From: JBCCTX01 sp964468435
GTDB taxonomy: Bacteria > Bacteroidota > Bacteroidia > J057
Assembly (NCBI GenBank): GCA_964468435.1
Contig: CAYXVE010000002.1
Span: 62,001-126,000 of the forward strand
Direction: 5' to 3'
Length of the DNA: 64,000 nt
Below, piece by piece: positions 28,793 through 38,391 of the stretch. Both the position numbers and the translations under genes were made by a program. A model generated the notes under the pieces. It was not told the origin of the DNA. It made no database searches and was given only the letters and a program-made list of their open reading frames with translations. The first letter of the stretch is position 1. Each line of letters starts with the position of its first letter.

Positions 28793-28972
28793 TCGCCTGT
28801 CTAAATCATATGCTTCATGTATTCCAGTGGTATACAAGGTATCCCTCGTCAGTATATCCACTAAGTAGCCGGGTTGATGCAGATTGATGATGAGGGGAGG
28901 AAATCCTAAAAGATGATGAGAAGTTTGGCACTTACCTGGTCATTCATTTAATTACAAACAAAAGATTTTATC

Positions 28973-29959
28973 ATGCAATACATACAACTAGGCTATAGTG
29001 CTGTGAAAGTCACCCCGATTGCGTTTGGGGCATGGGCTATAGGCGGCTGGATGTGGGGGGGAACGGATAAAAAAGATGCTATTGAAGCTATACAGGCATC
29101 TATAGATCATGGGATTACTTCCATAGACACAGCTCCGGTATATGGCTTTGGATTGAGTGAAGAACTGGTAGGTGAAGCGATTAAGGGAAAGGACAGATCC
29201 CATCTACAACTGCTGACCAAATTTGGCTTGAGATGGGATGTAAATGAAGGAAAAATACAGGTGGAGACTCAAAATCCCGATGGAACCACAACCTATGTGA
29301 GAAGACATTCCAAGAAGGAGAGTGTCATACAGGAATGTGAGGATAGCCTAAAAAGATTGGGGACCGATTACATCGATCTGCTGCAGATTCACTGGCCTGA
29401 TCCCGATACCCCTATTTCAGAGTCTATGGAAGCAGTAGACCAGCTACTTAGGGAGGGAAAAATTCGCGCTGCAGGTGTCTGTAACTACGATACGGAGCAA
29501 GTAAAGGAGGCTTTGAAAGTGGTGCCCATCGTATCCAATCAGGTACCTTATAGCATGGTACATCGGAGAATTGAAAAAGACGTCATACCTCAGGCTCAGG
29601 AAAAGAATATGAATATTCTGGCATATAGCCCTTTGCAGCGAGGATTACTGACTGGCAAGATCACTCTTGACTACGAATTTGCCAAGGGAGATCACAGACC
29701 CAAAACCCCTCATTTCCAGCCGGATTTTATTCGCAAGACCCATGAAATGCTTGATAAAATTCGCCCTATTGCAGAGGATCATCATGCTACACTAGCTCAG
29801 CTGGTCATACAGTGGACTATACGTCAGCCCGCTGTAATTGCCCTTGTAGGAGCCAGAAATATCAAACAGGCTACGGAGAACGCTGCCGCTGGAGAGATTG
29901 ATCTCTCCGATACAGAAATGGATATGATCCACAAAGCGATAAAAGAAAGTGGGTTCTGA
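28973..29959 (+). CDS. Aldo/keto reductase
   Basis: NADPH-dependent (alpha/beta)8 oxidoreductase of 328 residues. The catalytic tetrad is visible: Asp in SIDTAPVYG, Tyr in the same motif, Lys in LLTKFGL, and His in LLQIHWPD. The C-terminal cofactor region VGARNIKQATENAAA is also present. The substrate is unknown. Its stop codon directly abuts the stop of the convergent lpxD-like gene (29959/29960), leaving no room for a separate terminator. Confidence 0.9.
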   Translation: MQYIQLGYSAVKVTPIAFGAWAIGGWMWGGTDKKDAIEAIQASIDHGITSIDTAPVYGFGLSEELVGEAIKGKDRSHLQLLTKFGLRWDVNEGKIQVETQNPDGTTTYVRRHSKKESVIQECEDSLKRLGTDYIDLLQIHWPDPDTPISESMEAVDQLLREGKIRAAGVCNYDTEQVKEALKVVPIVSNQVPYSMVHRRIEKDVIPQAQEKNMNILAYSPLQRGLLTGKITLDYEFAKGDHRPKTPHFQPDFIRKTHEMLDKIRPIAEDHHATLAQLVIQWTIRQPAVIALVGARNIKQATENAAAGEIDLSDTEMDMIHKAIKESGF

Positions 29960-30940
29960 TTAATCACCCCACTTTTTTAATAGATCCGGTAATTTTTTCA
30001 ATGCTGCAAATTCACGGAACATCTGTCTAGCAGGCGTAGCAATGTATCCAAAATACTGTTTTCCCCCTTCTAGCGTGGACATGACACCAGTTTTGGCAAA
30101 CAGTACTGCTTTTTTTCCGATTGTCAGATCTTTGGAAACTCCTACCTGTCCCCATAATATTACATCATCTTCTATCGTGCATACGCCTGCAATTCCCACT
30201 TGTGAAGCAATAATGCATCGCTTACCGATTACAGTTTCATGCCCGATCTGGATCAGGTTGTCTAGTTTAGTCCATTCGCCGATGACAGTGTTACCTGTCA
30301 CACCGCGATCAATGGTGCAGTTAGCCCCGATATCTACGTGATCTTCGATCACAACACTTCCTTTGGAAAGCATTTTTTCTTTGCTTTCAGCACGAGATTT
30401 GAAATAAAATGCCTCACTCCCGATGATGGTACCGGAGTTGATACATACTTCATTGCCGATCTGCACATGGTCGTATATTGTCGCATTGGCGTGAATTTTA
30501 CAATGCCTGCCGATCTTTACGTGAGAACCAATCACGACATTGTGACCAATTTCAGTGCCTTCTCCTATTGTTACACCTTTGCCAAAAACAACTCCTTGAC
30601 CGGTCTTTACATTTTTCCCCAAAATAGGCGAACCGAAGATATCCAGACTGAGCATAGGCCTAAAATGCTCTGTCAGATAATTGAAACCGGTAAATGGCTC
30701 ATCGTGGATCAGTAGCCCTTTACCCTCGGGTGGATCTACCTCTTCATTGATCAGGATAGTTGTGGCAGGACTTGACAGCGCTTTTTTATAATATTTTTCT
30801 ACATCCACGAAGGTCAAATCCCCAGATTCTACCAGATGTATCTCATTTATTCCATAAATCAGATGATTGTCATCTCCTATGTATCTGCAATTCAGTATAT
30901 TTGCAACTTCAGATAGGGTTACAGGTTCCGCTAGTCTCAT
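29960..30940 (-). CDS. lpxD: LpxD-like UDP-3-O-acylglucosamine N-acyltransferase
   Basis: Left-handed beta-helix acyltransferase of 326 residues. The N-terminal LpxD-type uridine domain (about residues 1-95) precedes hexapeptide repeats (VVFGKGVTIGEGTEIGHNVVIGSH and onward). IGANCTIDRG and the conserved active-site His in QIGHETVIG match LpxD, which adds the second acyl chain in lipid A synthesis. It stands alone, not with lpxA/lpxC/fabZ. A second, divergent LpxD-like protein is common in this phylum, so the exact acyl acceptor is uncertain. Confidence 0.8.
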   Translation of the reverse strand: MRLAEPVTLSEVANILNCRYIGDDNHLIYGINEIHLVESGDLTFVDVEKYYKKALSSPATTILINEEVDPPEGKGLLIHDEPFTGFNYLTEHFRPMLSLDIFGSPILGKNVKTGQGVVFGKGVTIGEGTEIGHNVVIGSHVKIGRHCKIHANATIYDHVQIGNEVCINSGTIIGSEAFYFKSRAESKEKMLSKGSVVIEDHVDIGANCTIDRGVTGNTVIGEWTKLDNLIQIGHETVIGKRCIIASQVGIAGVCTIEDDVILWGQVGVSKDLTIGKKAVLFAKTGVMSTLEGGKQYFGYIATPARQMFREFAALKKLPDLLKKWGD

Positions 30941-31001
30941 GGATATTATGTTCAGATTAAGAATTGACTTGCTAACATTAAGCTTTATAGATAGTTGAAT
31001 A

Positions 31002-31032
31002 TTTGTTTTTTGCTTCCTATATCCTAATTTTG
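31002..31032 (+). promoter_or_regulatory. Bacteroidota-type promoter for the pyrophosphatase gene
   Basis: TTTG at 31002-31005, a 19-nt spacer, then TAATTTTG at 31025-31032. This matches the Bacteroidota sigma-70 consensus TTTG-N19-TAnnTTTG exactly and ends 56 nt before the ATG at 31089. Confidence 0.7.
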
Positions 31033-31088
31033 AGCTTTTCTCTCCTAAAAGGAAGTAAATATATTATAAATTACCATAATAACGGATA

Positions 31089-33494
31089 ATGGACTACACA
31101 ACCTTGGTTTACTTGCTACCCTTAGCGGGTGTCGCTGGCTTGCTATTCACCTTTATACGCTCCTCCTGGGTCAATAGGCAGGAGGCAGGGAATGATAAAA
31201 TGGCCCGGATCGCCAAAAATATTTCTGATGGGGCAATGGCTTTTCTCAAGGCTGAATATCGCATACTGGCTATTTTTGTCGTGGCGGTTGCTATCCTGCT
31301 AGCCATCAAGGGTGAGGCTGAGGCAGACTCTAACTATTTTGTTGCGCTCTCTTTTATTCTAGGGGCAATTTGTTCTGGACTTGCCGGCTTTATTGGAATG
31401 CGGGTAGCTACGAAAGCAAATGTCAGAACCACCCATGCCGCGCAGACTTCGCTTGCCAAAGCTTTACAAGTAGCTTTCACAGGTGGTTCTGTGATGGGGC
31501 TTGGAGTAGTAGGTCTGGGTGTGCTGGGTCTGAGTGTGCTGTTTCTTTTGTACAGAAATATGACATTCGGAGATGAGTTAAGCGAGATAAATGTAGTACT
31601 GAATATCATTTCAGGATTTTCACTGGGGGCTTCATCTATAGCACTCTTTGCCCGTGTAGGGGGAGGTATTTATACCAAGGCAGCAGATGTGGGAGCTGAT
31701 CTGGTGGGAAAAGTAGAAGCAGGTATTCCAGAGGATCATCCCTTAAATCCAGCAACGATTGCTGATAATGTAGGAGATAATGTAGGAGATGTAGCAGGTA
31801 TGGGAGCAGACCTTTTTGAATCTTATATAGGATCGATAATAGGAACGATGGTACTGGGGGGGGCTTTTGTGATGCTGCCTGAATTTCAATCTCAGTTAGG
31901 GGGGTTGGGAGCTTTATTACTTCCCATCACATTGGCTGCAGTAGGTATCATAGTCTCTATCATAGGTACCTTTTTTGTCAGAGTCGGTGAAGGAGGAAGT
32001 CCCCATCGCGCTTTGAATATGGGTGAATTTGTATCCGGGGGGATCATGCTGATCCTTTCTTATCTAATCATCACTGCAATGATGCCCCCACAGTGGATTC
32101 ACGAAGGAACAACTTATACTGCTACAGGAGTCTTCTGGGCTGTGCTGTCAGGACTTATCGCAGGACTAGCTGTCGGACAGATTACAGAGTACTACACAGG
32201 TACAGGGAAGCGACCAGTGTTGAATATTGTGAAACAATCGCTTACTGGATCAGCCACTAACATCATAGCAGGTCTAGGAGTGGGAATGATGTCTACAGCT
32301 ATTCCGATCCTGCTGATTGCCGCGGCGATTCTGATCTCTTACTCCTTTGCAGGGTTATACGGTATCGCAATTGCAGCAGTAGGCATGCTCGCCAATACAG
32401 GTATACAATTGGCAGTAGATGCATATGGGCCCATATCGGATAATGCGGGAGGAATTGCCGAAATGGCAGATCTTCCCAAAGAAGTGCGTAAAAGAACAGA
32501 CAAGCTTGATGCGGTAGGGAACACAACCGCTGCAATCGGTAAAGGGTTTGCAATCGCCTCAGCTGCATTGACAGCACTTGCATTATTTGCTGCATTTATG
32601 CAGCAGGCAAAAATCACAAAGATAGATATCTCTGAGCCGCAAGTTATGGCTGGATTGCTGGTCGGTGCTATGCTACCCTTTGTCTTTTCAGCATTGGCGA
32701 TGAATGCTGTCGGCCGTGCAGCTATGAATATGATACAGGAAGTTCGCAGACAGTTTCGGTCCATACCCGAGCTGAAAGCAGCACTTGAGGTGATGAAAAA
32801 GTACGATTCAGACGTAAGCAAGGCTACACCCGAAGAGATGGAAATATTCAATGCTGCAGATGGAAAAGCCGAATATGCAAAGTGTGTAGCGATTTCTACC
32901 ACCGCTTCCCTTAGAGAGATGGTTCTTCCCGGACTGCTGGCTATTGTTACTCCTGTGCTCGTAGGCTTTCTGGGAGGTGCGGAGATGTTGGGAGGCTTGC
33001 TGGCTGGGGTAACATCCAGTGGGGTATTGATGGCAATTTTTCAATCCAATGCTGGAGGTGCATGGGATAATGCTAAAAAAATGTTTGAAGAGGGTGTGGA
33101 TATAGAAGGCCAGACATACTATAAAGGATCAGAGCCACATAAAGCTGCTGTAGTAGGTGATACTGTCGGAGATCCCTTCAAGGATACTTCTGGACCTTCA
33201 CTCAATATCTTGTTAAAACTGATGGCTGTTGTAGCTCTGGTGATCGCTCCAACACTAGCCGCTCAAAGCAATAATGAGATGGGTAGGCTCGAGCCGCCAG
33301 TTCAGGTCGAGCAAGTGCTGGAAACTTCTTATGCAGTAACTCATATTGATCAGTATATGCTTGATCATACAGCAAGACCTTCTAGTGATCAGCCATTTCA
33401 GGTTCTATTAAAGTATGAACCTTCTGAATCTACACAGGCAACGCTATTGAGGTATGATCAGTTACCACTAGTAAGAATGAACATCATGCCTTGA
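31089..33494 (+). CDS. hppA: K+-dependent-type membrane-bound proton/sodium pyrophosphatase
   Basis: Integral membrane pump of 801 residues with about 16 helices that couples pyrophosphate hydrolysis to H+ or Na+ export. The pyrophosphate-binding loops are plain: GADLVGKVEAGIPEDHPLNP with ADNVGDNVGDVAGMGADLFE, and the C-terminal GDTVGDPFKDTSGPSLNIL. The motif GNTTAAIGKG has Ala where K+-independent enzymes carry Lys, pointing to the K+-dependent subfamily; Na+ versus H+ was not decided. After the last helix there is an extra hydrophilic tail of about 65 residues (from SNNEMGRLEPP) that the core enzyme does not need. A strong promoter and terminator flank the gene. Confidence 0.93.
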   Translation: MDYTTLVYLLPLAGVAGLLFTFIRSSWVNRQEAGNDKMARIAKNISDGAMAFLKAEYRILAIFVVAVAILLAIKGEAEADSNYFVALSFILGAICSGLAGFIGMRVATKANVRTTHAAQTSLAKALQVAFTGGSVMGLGVVGLGVLGLSVLFLLYRNMTFGDELSEINVVLNIISGFSLGASSIALFARVGGGIYTKAADVGADLVGKVEAGIPEDHPLNPATIADNVGDNVGDVAGMGADLFESYIGSIIGTMVLGGAFVMLPEFQSQLGGLGALLLPITLAAVGIIVSIIGTFFVRVGEGGSPHRALNMGEFVSGGIMLILSYLIITAMMPPQWIHEGTTYTATGVFWAVLSGLIAGLAVGQITEYYTGTGKRPVLNIVKQSLTGSATNIIAGLGVGMMSTAIPILLIAAAILISYSFAGLYGIAIAAVGMLANTGIQLAVDAYGPISDNAGGIAEMADLPKEVRKRTDKLDAVGNTTAAIGKGFAIASAALTALALFAAFMQQAKITKIDISEPQVMAGLLVGAMLPFVFSALAMNAVGRAAMNMIQEVRRQFRSIPELKAALEVMKKYDSDVSKATPEEMEIFNAADGKAEYAKCVAISTTASLREMVLPGLLAIVTPVLVGFLGGAEMLGGLLAGVTSSGVLMAIFQSNAGGAWDNAKKMFEEGVDIEGQTYYKGSEPHKAAVVGDTVGDPFKDTSGPSLNILLKLMAVVALVIAPTLAAQSNNEMGRLEPPVQVEQVLETSYAVTHIDQYMLDHTARPSSDQPFQVLLKYEPSESTQATLLRYDQLPLVRMNIMP

Positions 33495-33526
33495 CGCTCA
33501 TACGACAAAACCAAGCAATCACTACG

Positions 33527-33561
33527 AGAGGAAGTTTGAAAAATCAACTTCCTCTTTTTTT
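33527..33561 (+). terminator. Intrinsic terminator after hppA
   Basis: Perfect 10-bp stem, AGAGGAAGTT at 33527-33536 and AACTTCCTCT at 33546-33555, with a 9-nt loop, followed by a run of seven T (33555-33561). It is 33 bp after the hppA stop. The 29-bp hairpin closely resembles the one at 5708-5736. Between here and ogt (about 210 bp) I see no gene. Confidence 0.88.
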
Positions 33562-33779
33562 GAAGAGCAGCTTAAACAGGCATCATCATGGTCTGGAATC
33601 ATAAGCCCAGAAATTCCTAGGTACCGGAGATGCTTATCTTGACAAAGATATTGGCAGTACAGATTTGATAACCTTAAGAAATTGCGTATTTTAGCAGTAT
33701 AGAGCCTCGTTTGCCCAATAGCAGATAGGCAAAATCGTTATATTAGAAAGCAGGTGAATAGTCAATCAAAGTGAATAAA

Positions 33780-34274
33780 ATGAAAATGATTGCTAAAACA
33801 TATTACGATACTCCTATAGGTACCTTAGCTCTTACGGCAAGCGAAAGTGGGATCTCTTCTATGTATTTCACCGAGCAGCCCACCCACGAGATTAACCCTG
33901 CACATGATTACCTGTTGGACTGTATCGAGCAGTTGGATGAATACTTTGAGGGGAAACGAACAAATTTTTCAGTATTTCTGGATATGCAAGGAACAGAGTT
34001 CCAACAAAGAGTATGGAGAGTTTTGATGGATATCCCGATGGGTACTACCCTTACTTATTTACAACTTGCTAAAAAGATACATTCTCCTGATGCAGTAAGG
34101 GCTGTGGGGGGGGCTTGTGGAAAGAATAAACACTGGTTGCTGATACCATGCCATAGAGTTATAGGTAGCAATGGGCAACTCACAGGTTATGCTGGTGGAT
34201 TGAGAAGAAAAAGATGGCTAATACATCATGAGTGGGGGGTTCTTCATGGGAAGCAAGAGCTACTCTTTAGCTGA
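33780..34274 (+). CDS. ogt: Methylated-DNA--protein-cysteine methyltransferase
   Basis: DNA repair suicide enzyme that removes O6-alkyl groups from guanine. It has about 164 residues from the ATG at 33780; an in-frame GTG at 33771 and ATG at 33786 are alternatives. The acceptor Cys lies in LIPCHRVIG. The preceding HTH and Arg-finger segment (DAVRAVGGACGKN) and the N-terminal ribonuclease-H-like domain are present. It is complete and of Ogt size, with no Ada regulatory domain. The stop is 1 bp from the stop of the convergent receiver gene. Confidence 0.92.
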   Translation: MKMIAKTYYDTPIGTLALTASESGISSMYFTEQPTHEINPAHDYLLDCIEQLDEYFEGKRTNFSVFLDMQGTEFQQRVWRVLMDIPMGTTLTYLQLAKKIHSPDAVRAVGGACGKNKHWLLIPCHRVIGSNGQLTGYAGGLRRKRWLIHHEWGVLHGKQELLFS

Positions 34275-34275
34275 T

Positions 34276-34671
34276 TTATGCCTGAGCACTCTGAGATGAC
34301 CTCTGTGAAAGTAAGTCCTTTACTTTTGAGATAAGATCTAGCAACTTAACAGGTTTTACTACATATTCGGCTACTCCAGCAGCATATGCCTGATTGATAG
34401 CTGATCGCTCATTTTTGCAAGTCACCATGATAAAGGGAATCGATGATAAGGCATGATCTGCTTTGATTTTTTTGCAAAAATCCAGGCCATTCATTCCGGG
34501 CATCATCCAGTCACACAAAATTACGTCAGGTCGTTTTTGACTGATAAAGTTCCATGCTGTATGGGCACTTTCAAAAGTCTCAACTTCAAAGCCCTTACGT
34601 ACAAAATTGTACCGCAGTAAGTCTAATATATCCTGCTCGTCATCTATAATGACAAGTAAATACCTTTCCAT
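34276..34671 (-). CDS. Single-domain CheY-like response regulator
   Basis: Stand-alone receiver of 131 residues without an output domain. The acidic pocket is D10/D11, the phosphoacceptor D54 lies in VILCDWMMPG, the switch Thr is T84 (IMVT), and K106 is in VVKPV. No histidine kinase is adjacent, so it is an orphan. It may relay phosphate to a distant partner or work by protein contact. Confidence 0.9.
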   Translation of the reverse strand: MERYLLVIIDDEQDILDLLRYNFVRKGFEVETFESAHTAWNFISQKRPDVILCDWMMPGMNGLDFCKKIKADHALSSIPFIMVTCKNERSAINQAYAAGVAEYVVKPVKLLDLISKVKDLLSQRSSQSAQA

Positions 34672-35079
34672 CTTGATAAAATTATTTTACTTTATAGTTT
34701 AGCAGCCTTAAAACAAAACTAAAATAGTAATGTGTATGAATTATATACAGAATATTAAATCATTGTTAATTCCCGTCCATAAAAGGTTAATGTGCTATTA
34801 CAGTTCATGTAAAAATATCAATATCGCAGAAATCACTCTAAGAAAACAGATCTTATGTTTAAACTATCAAATATCTAAAGTGATGTAGTTAGACCAAAAG
34901 TTTAATTGCCCAAAATTTTTTACAAAAAAGATTTATATATGAAGTTGTCTAAAGTTTTTTTATCCTTAGTATCTATTGTCCATCTTAATTGAGCATAAAC
35001 ATCAACCTTCTTAGGGAAAAAGAATTCTTGACTCTAACTAGGTTTTTATAATTCCAATTATTTGTCTAATTTTAATTTT
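34672..35079. other. AT-rich intergenic region before the riboswitch
   Basis: About 408 bp that should contain the promoter of the leftward receiver gene and that of the rightward riboswitch-controlled operon. I recognise no gene, repeat or clear promoter consensus in it. Confidence 0.5.
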
Positions 35080-35265
35080 ACATAGGTGTCTATTTGTTGA
35101 ATTCAAATAGCTTAAAAGGGAACCCGGTGTGAATCCGGGGCAGTCCCCGCTGCTGTAAGCTCCATTATGGTATCAGCAAAATGCCACTGCTCCTCATGGA
35201 GTGGGAAGGTGCTGAAAGACCGGAGTAAGCCAGAAGACCTGCCGATGTCATGTATTCATTCAGGC
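35080..35265 (+). ncRNA. Cobalamin (B12) riboswitch
   Basis: The AdoCbl-type riboswitch core is readable in order. GGGAACCCGGTGTGAATCCGG lies at about 35118-35138, followed by the CAGTCCCCGCTGCTGTAAGC arm. GCCACTG and GGGAAGG follow further on, and the B12 box AGCCAGAAGACCTGCC is at 35228-35243. It precedes btuB by about 160 nt, a stretch that should hold the expression platform. High cobalamin is expected to repress the btuB operon. Confidence 0.93.
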
Positions 35266-35421
35266 TTTCGGAGGAAAAGTTTGTCTGAAACGTAAGATTG
35301 ACCGCTATCATTGCTTGTTCAGACATGCTTAATGGTCGGAGTCTTTATAGACTTCAAGTAATTCATCTGTACGTTTCGTCATCACTTTTCTCCTGAGCTT
35401 AGATCATAAGTTACAGGATGG

Positions 35422-37320
35422 ATGAGATTTATTAGGTTACTATACATTACAGGGTGGATTCTACTGACGACTTTAGTTGTCCAGGCGCAAAATGATACCA
35501 TTAGCTACTTGCCGAAGGTTAAGATTCAGGCTCCTGCTTTACGCGAAGAGTTTGCTGGTGATCGGGTAGCATCCTGGGACTCCTCTCAACTGGCAGTATA
35601 TCGAGGTGTTCACATTGGTGAATTATTAGCACAAGAAACCGGAGTTTTTGTTAAAAGTTACGGAAACGGAAGCCTGGCGACCACCTCGATCCGGGGGGGA
35701 AGTGCTGGTCATACCCAGGTCGTATGGAACGGTATCCCGTTAAGAAGCCCTATGCTGGGGCAGCTTGATTTTTCGCTGATTCCCGTAAGCTTTATAGATG
35801 AATTACAGCTAAGTTATGGCGGAAATACCTCTGCCTGGGGTAGTGGAGCCATAGGAGGGATTATACAATTGAACAACCGTCGGAAGCAGATTCAGGGGTT
35901 GAAAGCCGGTATAGAAACACAAGTAGGCAGCTTTGGGTTGTGGAATCAGCTTGCTACTGTAAACTGGGGCAATTCAGACGTAACAGCCTCCATACGCCTG
36001 TTTCACCAACAAGCACTAAATGATTTTTCTTTTCAACTTAGCCCGGACCGAGAACCTCAAAGGCAGCGACATGCATCTATCCTTCAGCATGGAGCTATGC
36101 AGGAGCTATATTGGACAGTCAACCCACAAAATAGGCTCTCACTACACACCTGGCTGCAAAAGGCTGATAGAGAAATTCCTCCAACTACTGTACAGAATCG
36201 AAGTGAAGCCCAGCAAATAGATGAATTTATTAGATCCTCTCTGCAATGGGAACATTTGGGAGATCAATACATCATGACTGGAAAAGTAGGATATGCACAT
36301 GAATCTCTGGATTATATGAATCCGCTGGCTGGCGTCAATTCGCAAAGTCAGTTTGAGACCATAACAGGGGAATGGAATTGGCAACAGTATCTCCGCGAGC
36401 AACAATTTCTACATGTCGGTCTTACACATGCGTGGATGAAAGCACGTTCTGATGGATATGGCACCACACGCAGCCAACATCTAAGTGCGTTATTTGCTTC
36501 CCTGAAACGAACAATCGGAACCTGGAACTTACAAGTAAATGTAAGGCAGGAACTTGTAGATGGAAAACGCGTCCCATGGGTGGCCAATATAGGGCTGAAA
36601 GGAAAATTAACTCCAGCAATATCTATTCAGGCTAAGCTATCCAGAAATTATCGCATACCTACGCTCAACGATCTATATTGGAAGCCCGGAGGCAATTCCA
36701 ACCTAAAGCCGGAACACGGTTGGAGCCAGGAACTTACGCTTCAATTTGCTGGAACTCCGGGCACTTTTTTTCATTCCTATACCATTACAGGTTTTAATCG
36801 CAACATACATGACTGGATTTTATGGGCGATGCTGGAAGGAGATAATTTCTGGTCGGCACATAATCTGACTAAGGTGTGGAGTAGAGGGATCGAACAAAGA
36901 GCATGTCTTCAAAAACAGTTTCCCGGAATATTGGGAAAGATTCGAGCGGGATATGATCTTATTTGGTCCACCAATGAAGTCGAAATCTCATCACCGGATC
37001 TTGGAGCAGGGGAGCAATTGGTATATGTGCCAAAGCAGCAGGCGTTTCTAACCCTTTCCCTCAAACACAAATCCTGGAAGGCATCCTATCGTCATGCTTT
37101 TAGAGGAGAGGTAGGTACACTTAATAAAAATATCCTGCCCAGCTATCATCTTGGTGCACTTAACCTTTCTTATGACCTGAAATATCTACCTGTTAACATG
37201 GACATTTTCTTCCGGATTAATAACCTCTGGGATCAACATTACCGGGTCATCGAGTATCGTGCAATGCCTAGAAGAAACTTCCTGGCAGGCATCAGTTTGT
37301 ATACAAATTCCAAAAACTAA
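35422..37320 (+). CDS. btuB: TonB-dependent cobalamin receptor BtuB
   Basis: Outer-membrane transporter of 632 residues with a signal peptide (cleaved after VVQAQ, about residue 22). The plug domain (about residues 45-150) carries TTSIRGGSAGHTQVVWNG and GSGAIGGIIQL. A 22-strand barrel ends in FLAGISLYTNSKN. It lies directly under the B12 riboswitch, which supports corrinoid as the substrate. It is 21 bp upstream of the DUF4465 gene, so probably cotranscribed. Confidence 0.93.
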   Translation: MRFIRLLYITGWILLTTLVVQAQNDTISYLPKVKIQAPALREEFAGDRVASWDSSQLAVYRGVHIGELLAQETGVFVKSYGNGSLATTSIRGGSAGHTQVVWNGIPLRSPMLGQLDFSLIPVSFIDELQLSYGGNTSAWGSGAIGGIIQLNNRRKQIQGLKAGIETQVGSFGLWNQLATVNWGNSDVTASIRLFHQQALNDFSFQLSPDREPQRQRHASILQHGAMQELYWTVNPQNRLSLHTWLQKADREIPPTTVQNRSEAQQIDEFIRSSLQWEHLGDQYIMTGKVGYAHESLDYMNPLAGVNSQSQFETITGEWNWQQYLREQQFLHVGLTHAWMKARSDGYGTTRSQHLSALFASLKRTIGTWNLQVNVRQELVDGKRVPWVANIGLKGKLTPAISIQAKLSRNYRIPTLNDLYWKPGGNSNLKPEHGWSQELTLQFAGTPGTFFHSYTITGFNRNIHDWILWAMLEGDNFWSAHNLTKVWSRGIEQRACLQKQFPGILGKIRAGYDLIWSTNEVEISSPDLGAGEQLVYVPKQQAFLTLSLKHKSWKASYRHAFRGEVGTLNKNILPSYHLGALNLSYDLKYLPVNMDIFFRINNLWDQHYRVIEYRAMPRRNFLAGISLYTNSKN

Positions 37321-37341
37321 ATATCTAATAAACTCCATTTT

Positions 37342-38331
37342 ATGAAAAAACTTTTCACAATCATTATGCTGATAGGATTTACGTGCCTATTTACTTTTGC
37401 ACAAAGCGAAAATCCAGACAGTACCGTTATTACATTTGAAAATTTTGAGCTTACGGTCGATACCTTTCTGAATGGTAGCGATCTGTCTGGTGGATTTACC
37501 ATCGGAGCTGTATCTCTTCCCAATTCTTACAATACAGCATTTGAATCCTGGTCAGGGTGGGCAATTTCTACAGACACTGATACCATTACGCCTGGCTTTA
37601 TGAATCAATACAGTGCGTCCGTGGGAAGTGGTGTAGATAGCTCTCTAACTTATGCTGTCTCCTTTGCGTCAGGAGGAAGTGTGTTAAAGTTTGTCGACAC
37701 TGCTCAATACATCATACAGGGAATGTATGTCACAAATAATACTTACGCATACCTCAGTATGTTGGAGGGCGATGATTTCGCCAAACGCTTTGGAGGTGAA
37801 ACGGGAGATGATCCTGATTTTTTTCTGCTGACCGTCAAGGCTTACGTCGATGGAGAGTTAAGTTCAGACAGTGTAGATTTCTATCTTGCAGATTTCCGCT
37901 TCGAGGATAACAGCCAAGATTACATCATCAACACCTGGGAGTACCTGAATCTGTCTAGTCTGGGAATGGTTGATAGCCTGTTATTTTCCCTGTCTTCCAG
38001 TGATGTAGGCCAATTTGGAATGAATACTCCGGCCTATTTCTGTGTAGATAATCTAAGTGTAAATCAGATATTTACTTCAACCCAAGACCTTAATGAGACT
38101 CTGTCCTTTAATGTGTATCCCAACCCTGTAACTGAAGAGTTGCACATTGAATCAGGGGCAACTAGAACTTATGAAGGAAAAATTCTGTCTACAGATGGGA
38201 AAATGATGCAATCGCTAGATCTGACAGCTGGGCATAATTCTTTCAATGTTAGCGACTATGCTCCGGGGATATATGTAGTGTTCATCCAGGCAGACGCTAA
38301 ACACCTGGTATGGAAATTCGTTAAAAGGTAA
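37342..38331 (+). CDS. DUF4465 secreted protein with T9SS sorting domain
   Basis: Secreted protein of 329 residues: signal peptide (to FTFAQ, about residue 20), a beta-rich DUF4465 domain (about 35-240; FESWSGWAIS, YFCVDNLSV), and a type A T9SS C-terminal domain (NVYPNPVTEELHIESG to the end, KFVKR). DUF4465 proteins recur in B12-riboswitch loci of Bacteroidota. I infer that it captures corrinoids at the surface and hands them to BtuB. It is anchored through the type IX route, not as a lipoprotein as in gut Bacteroides. Confidence 0.85.
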   Translation: MKKLFTIIMLIGFTCLFTFAQSENPDSTVITFENFELTVDTFLNGSDLSGGFTIGAVSLPNSYNTAFESWSGWAISTDTDTITPGFMNQYSASVGSGVDSSLTYAVSFASGGSVLKFVDTAQYIIQGMYVTNNTYAYLSMLEGDDFAKRFGGETGDDPDFFLLTVKAYVDGELSSDSVDFYLADFRFEDNSQDYIINTWEYLNLSSLGMVDSLLFSLSSSDVGQFGMNTPAYFCVDNLSVNQIFTSTQDLNETLSFNVYPNPVTEELHIESGATRTYEGKILSTDGKMMQSLDLTAGHNSFNVSDYAPGIYVVFIQADAKHLVWKFVKR

Positions 38332-38343
38332 ATGATTCTGAGT

Positions 38344-38377
38344 AATGGGAGCATTTATCTACCTGCTCCCATTTTAT
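38344..38377 (+). terminator. Probable terminator or attenuator after the DUF4465 gene
   Basis: Nine-bp perfect stem, AATGGGAGC at 38344-38352 and GCTCCCATT at 38365-38373, with a 12-nt loop, followed by a short TTAT run. The T-run is weak, so read-through into the downstream CWC gene is plausible. Confidence 0.6.
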
Positions 38378-38391
38378 ATTCAACATGATAG

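Noticed and set aside
33600..33710. Short protein-like stretch (AQKFLGTGDAYLDKD) between hppA and ogt.
   Set aside because: Only about 25 codons, no start, no family; too little to call a relic.
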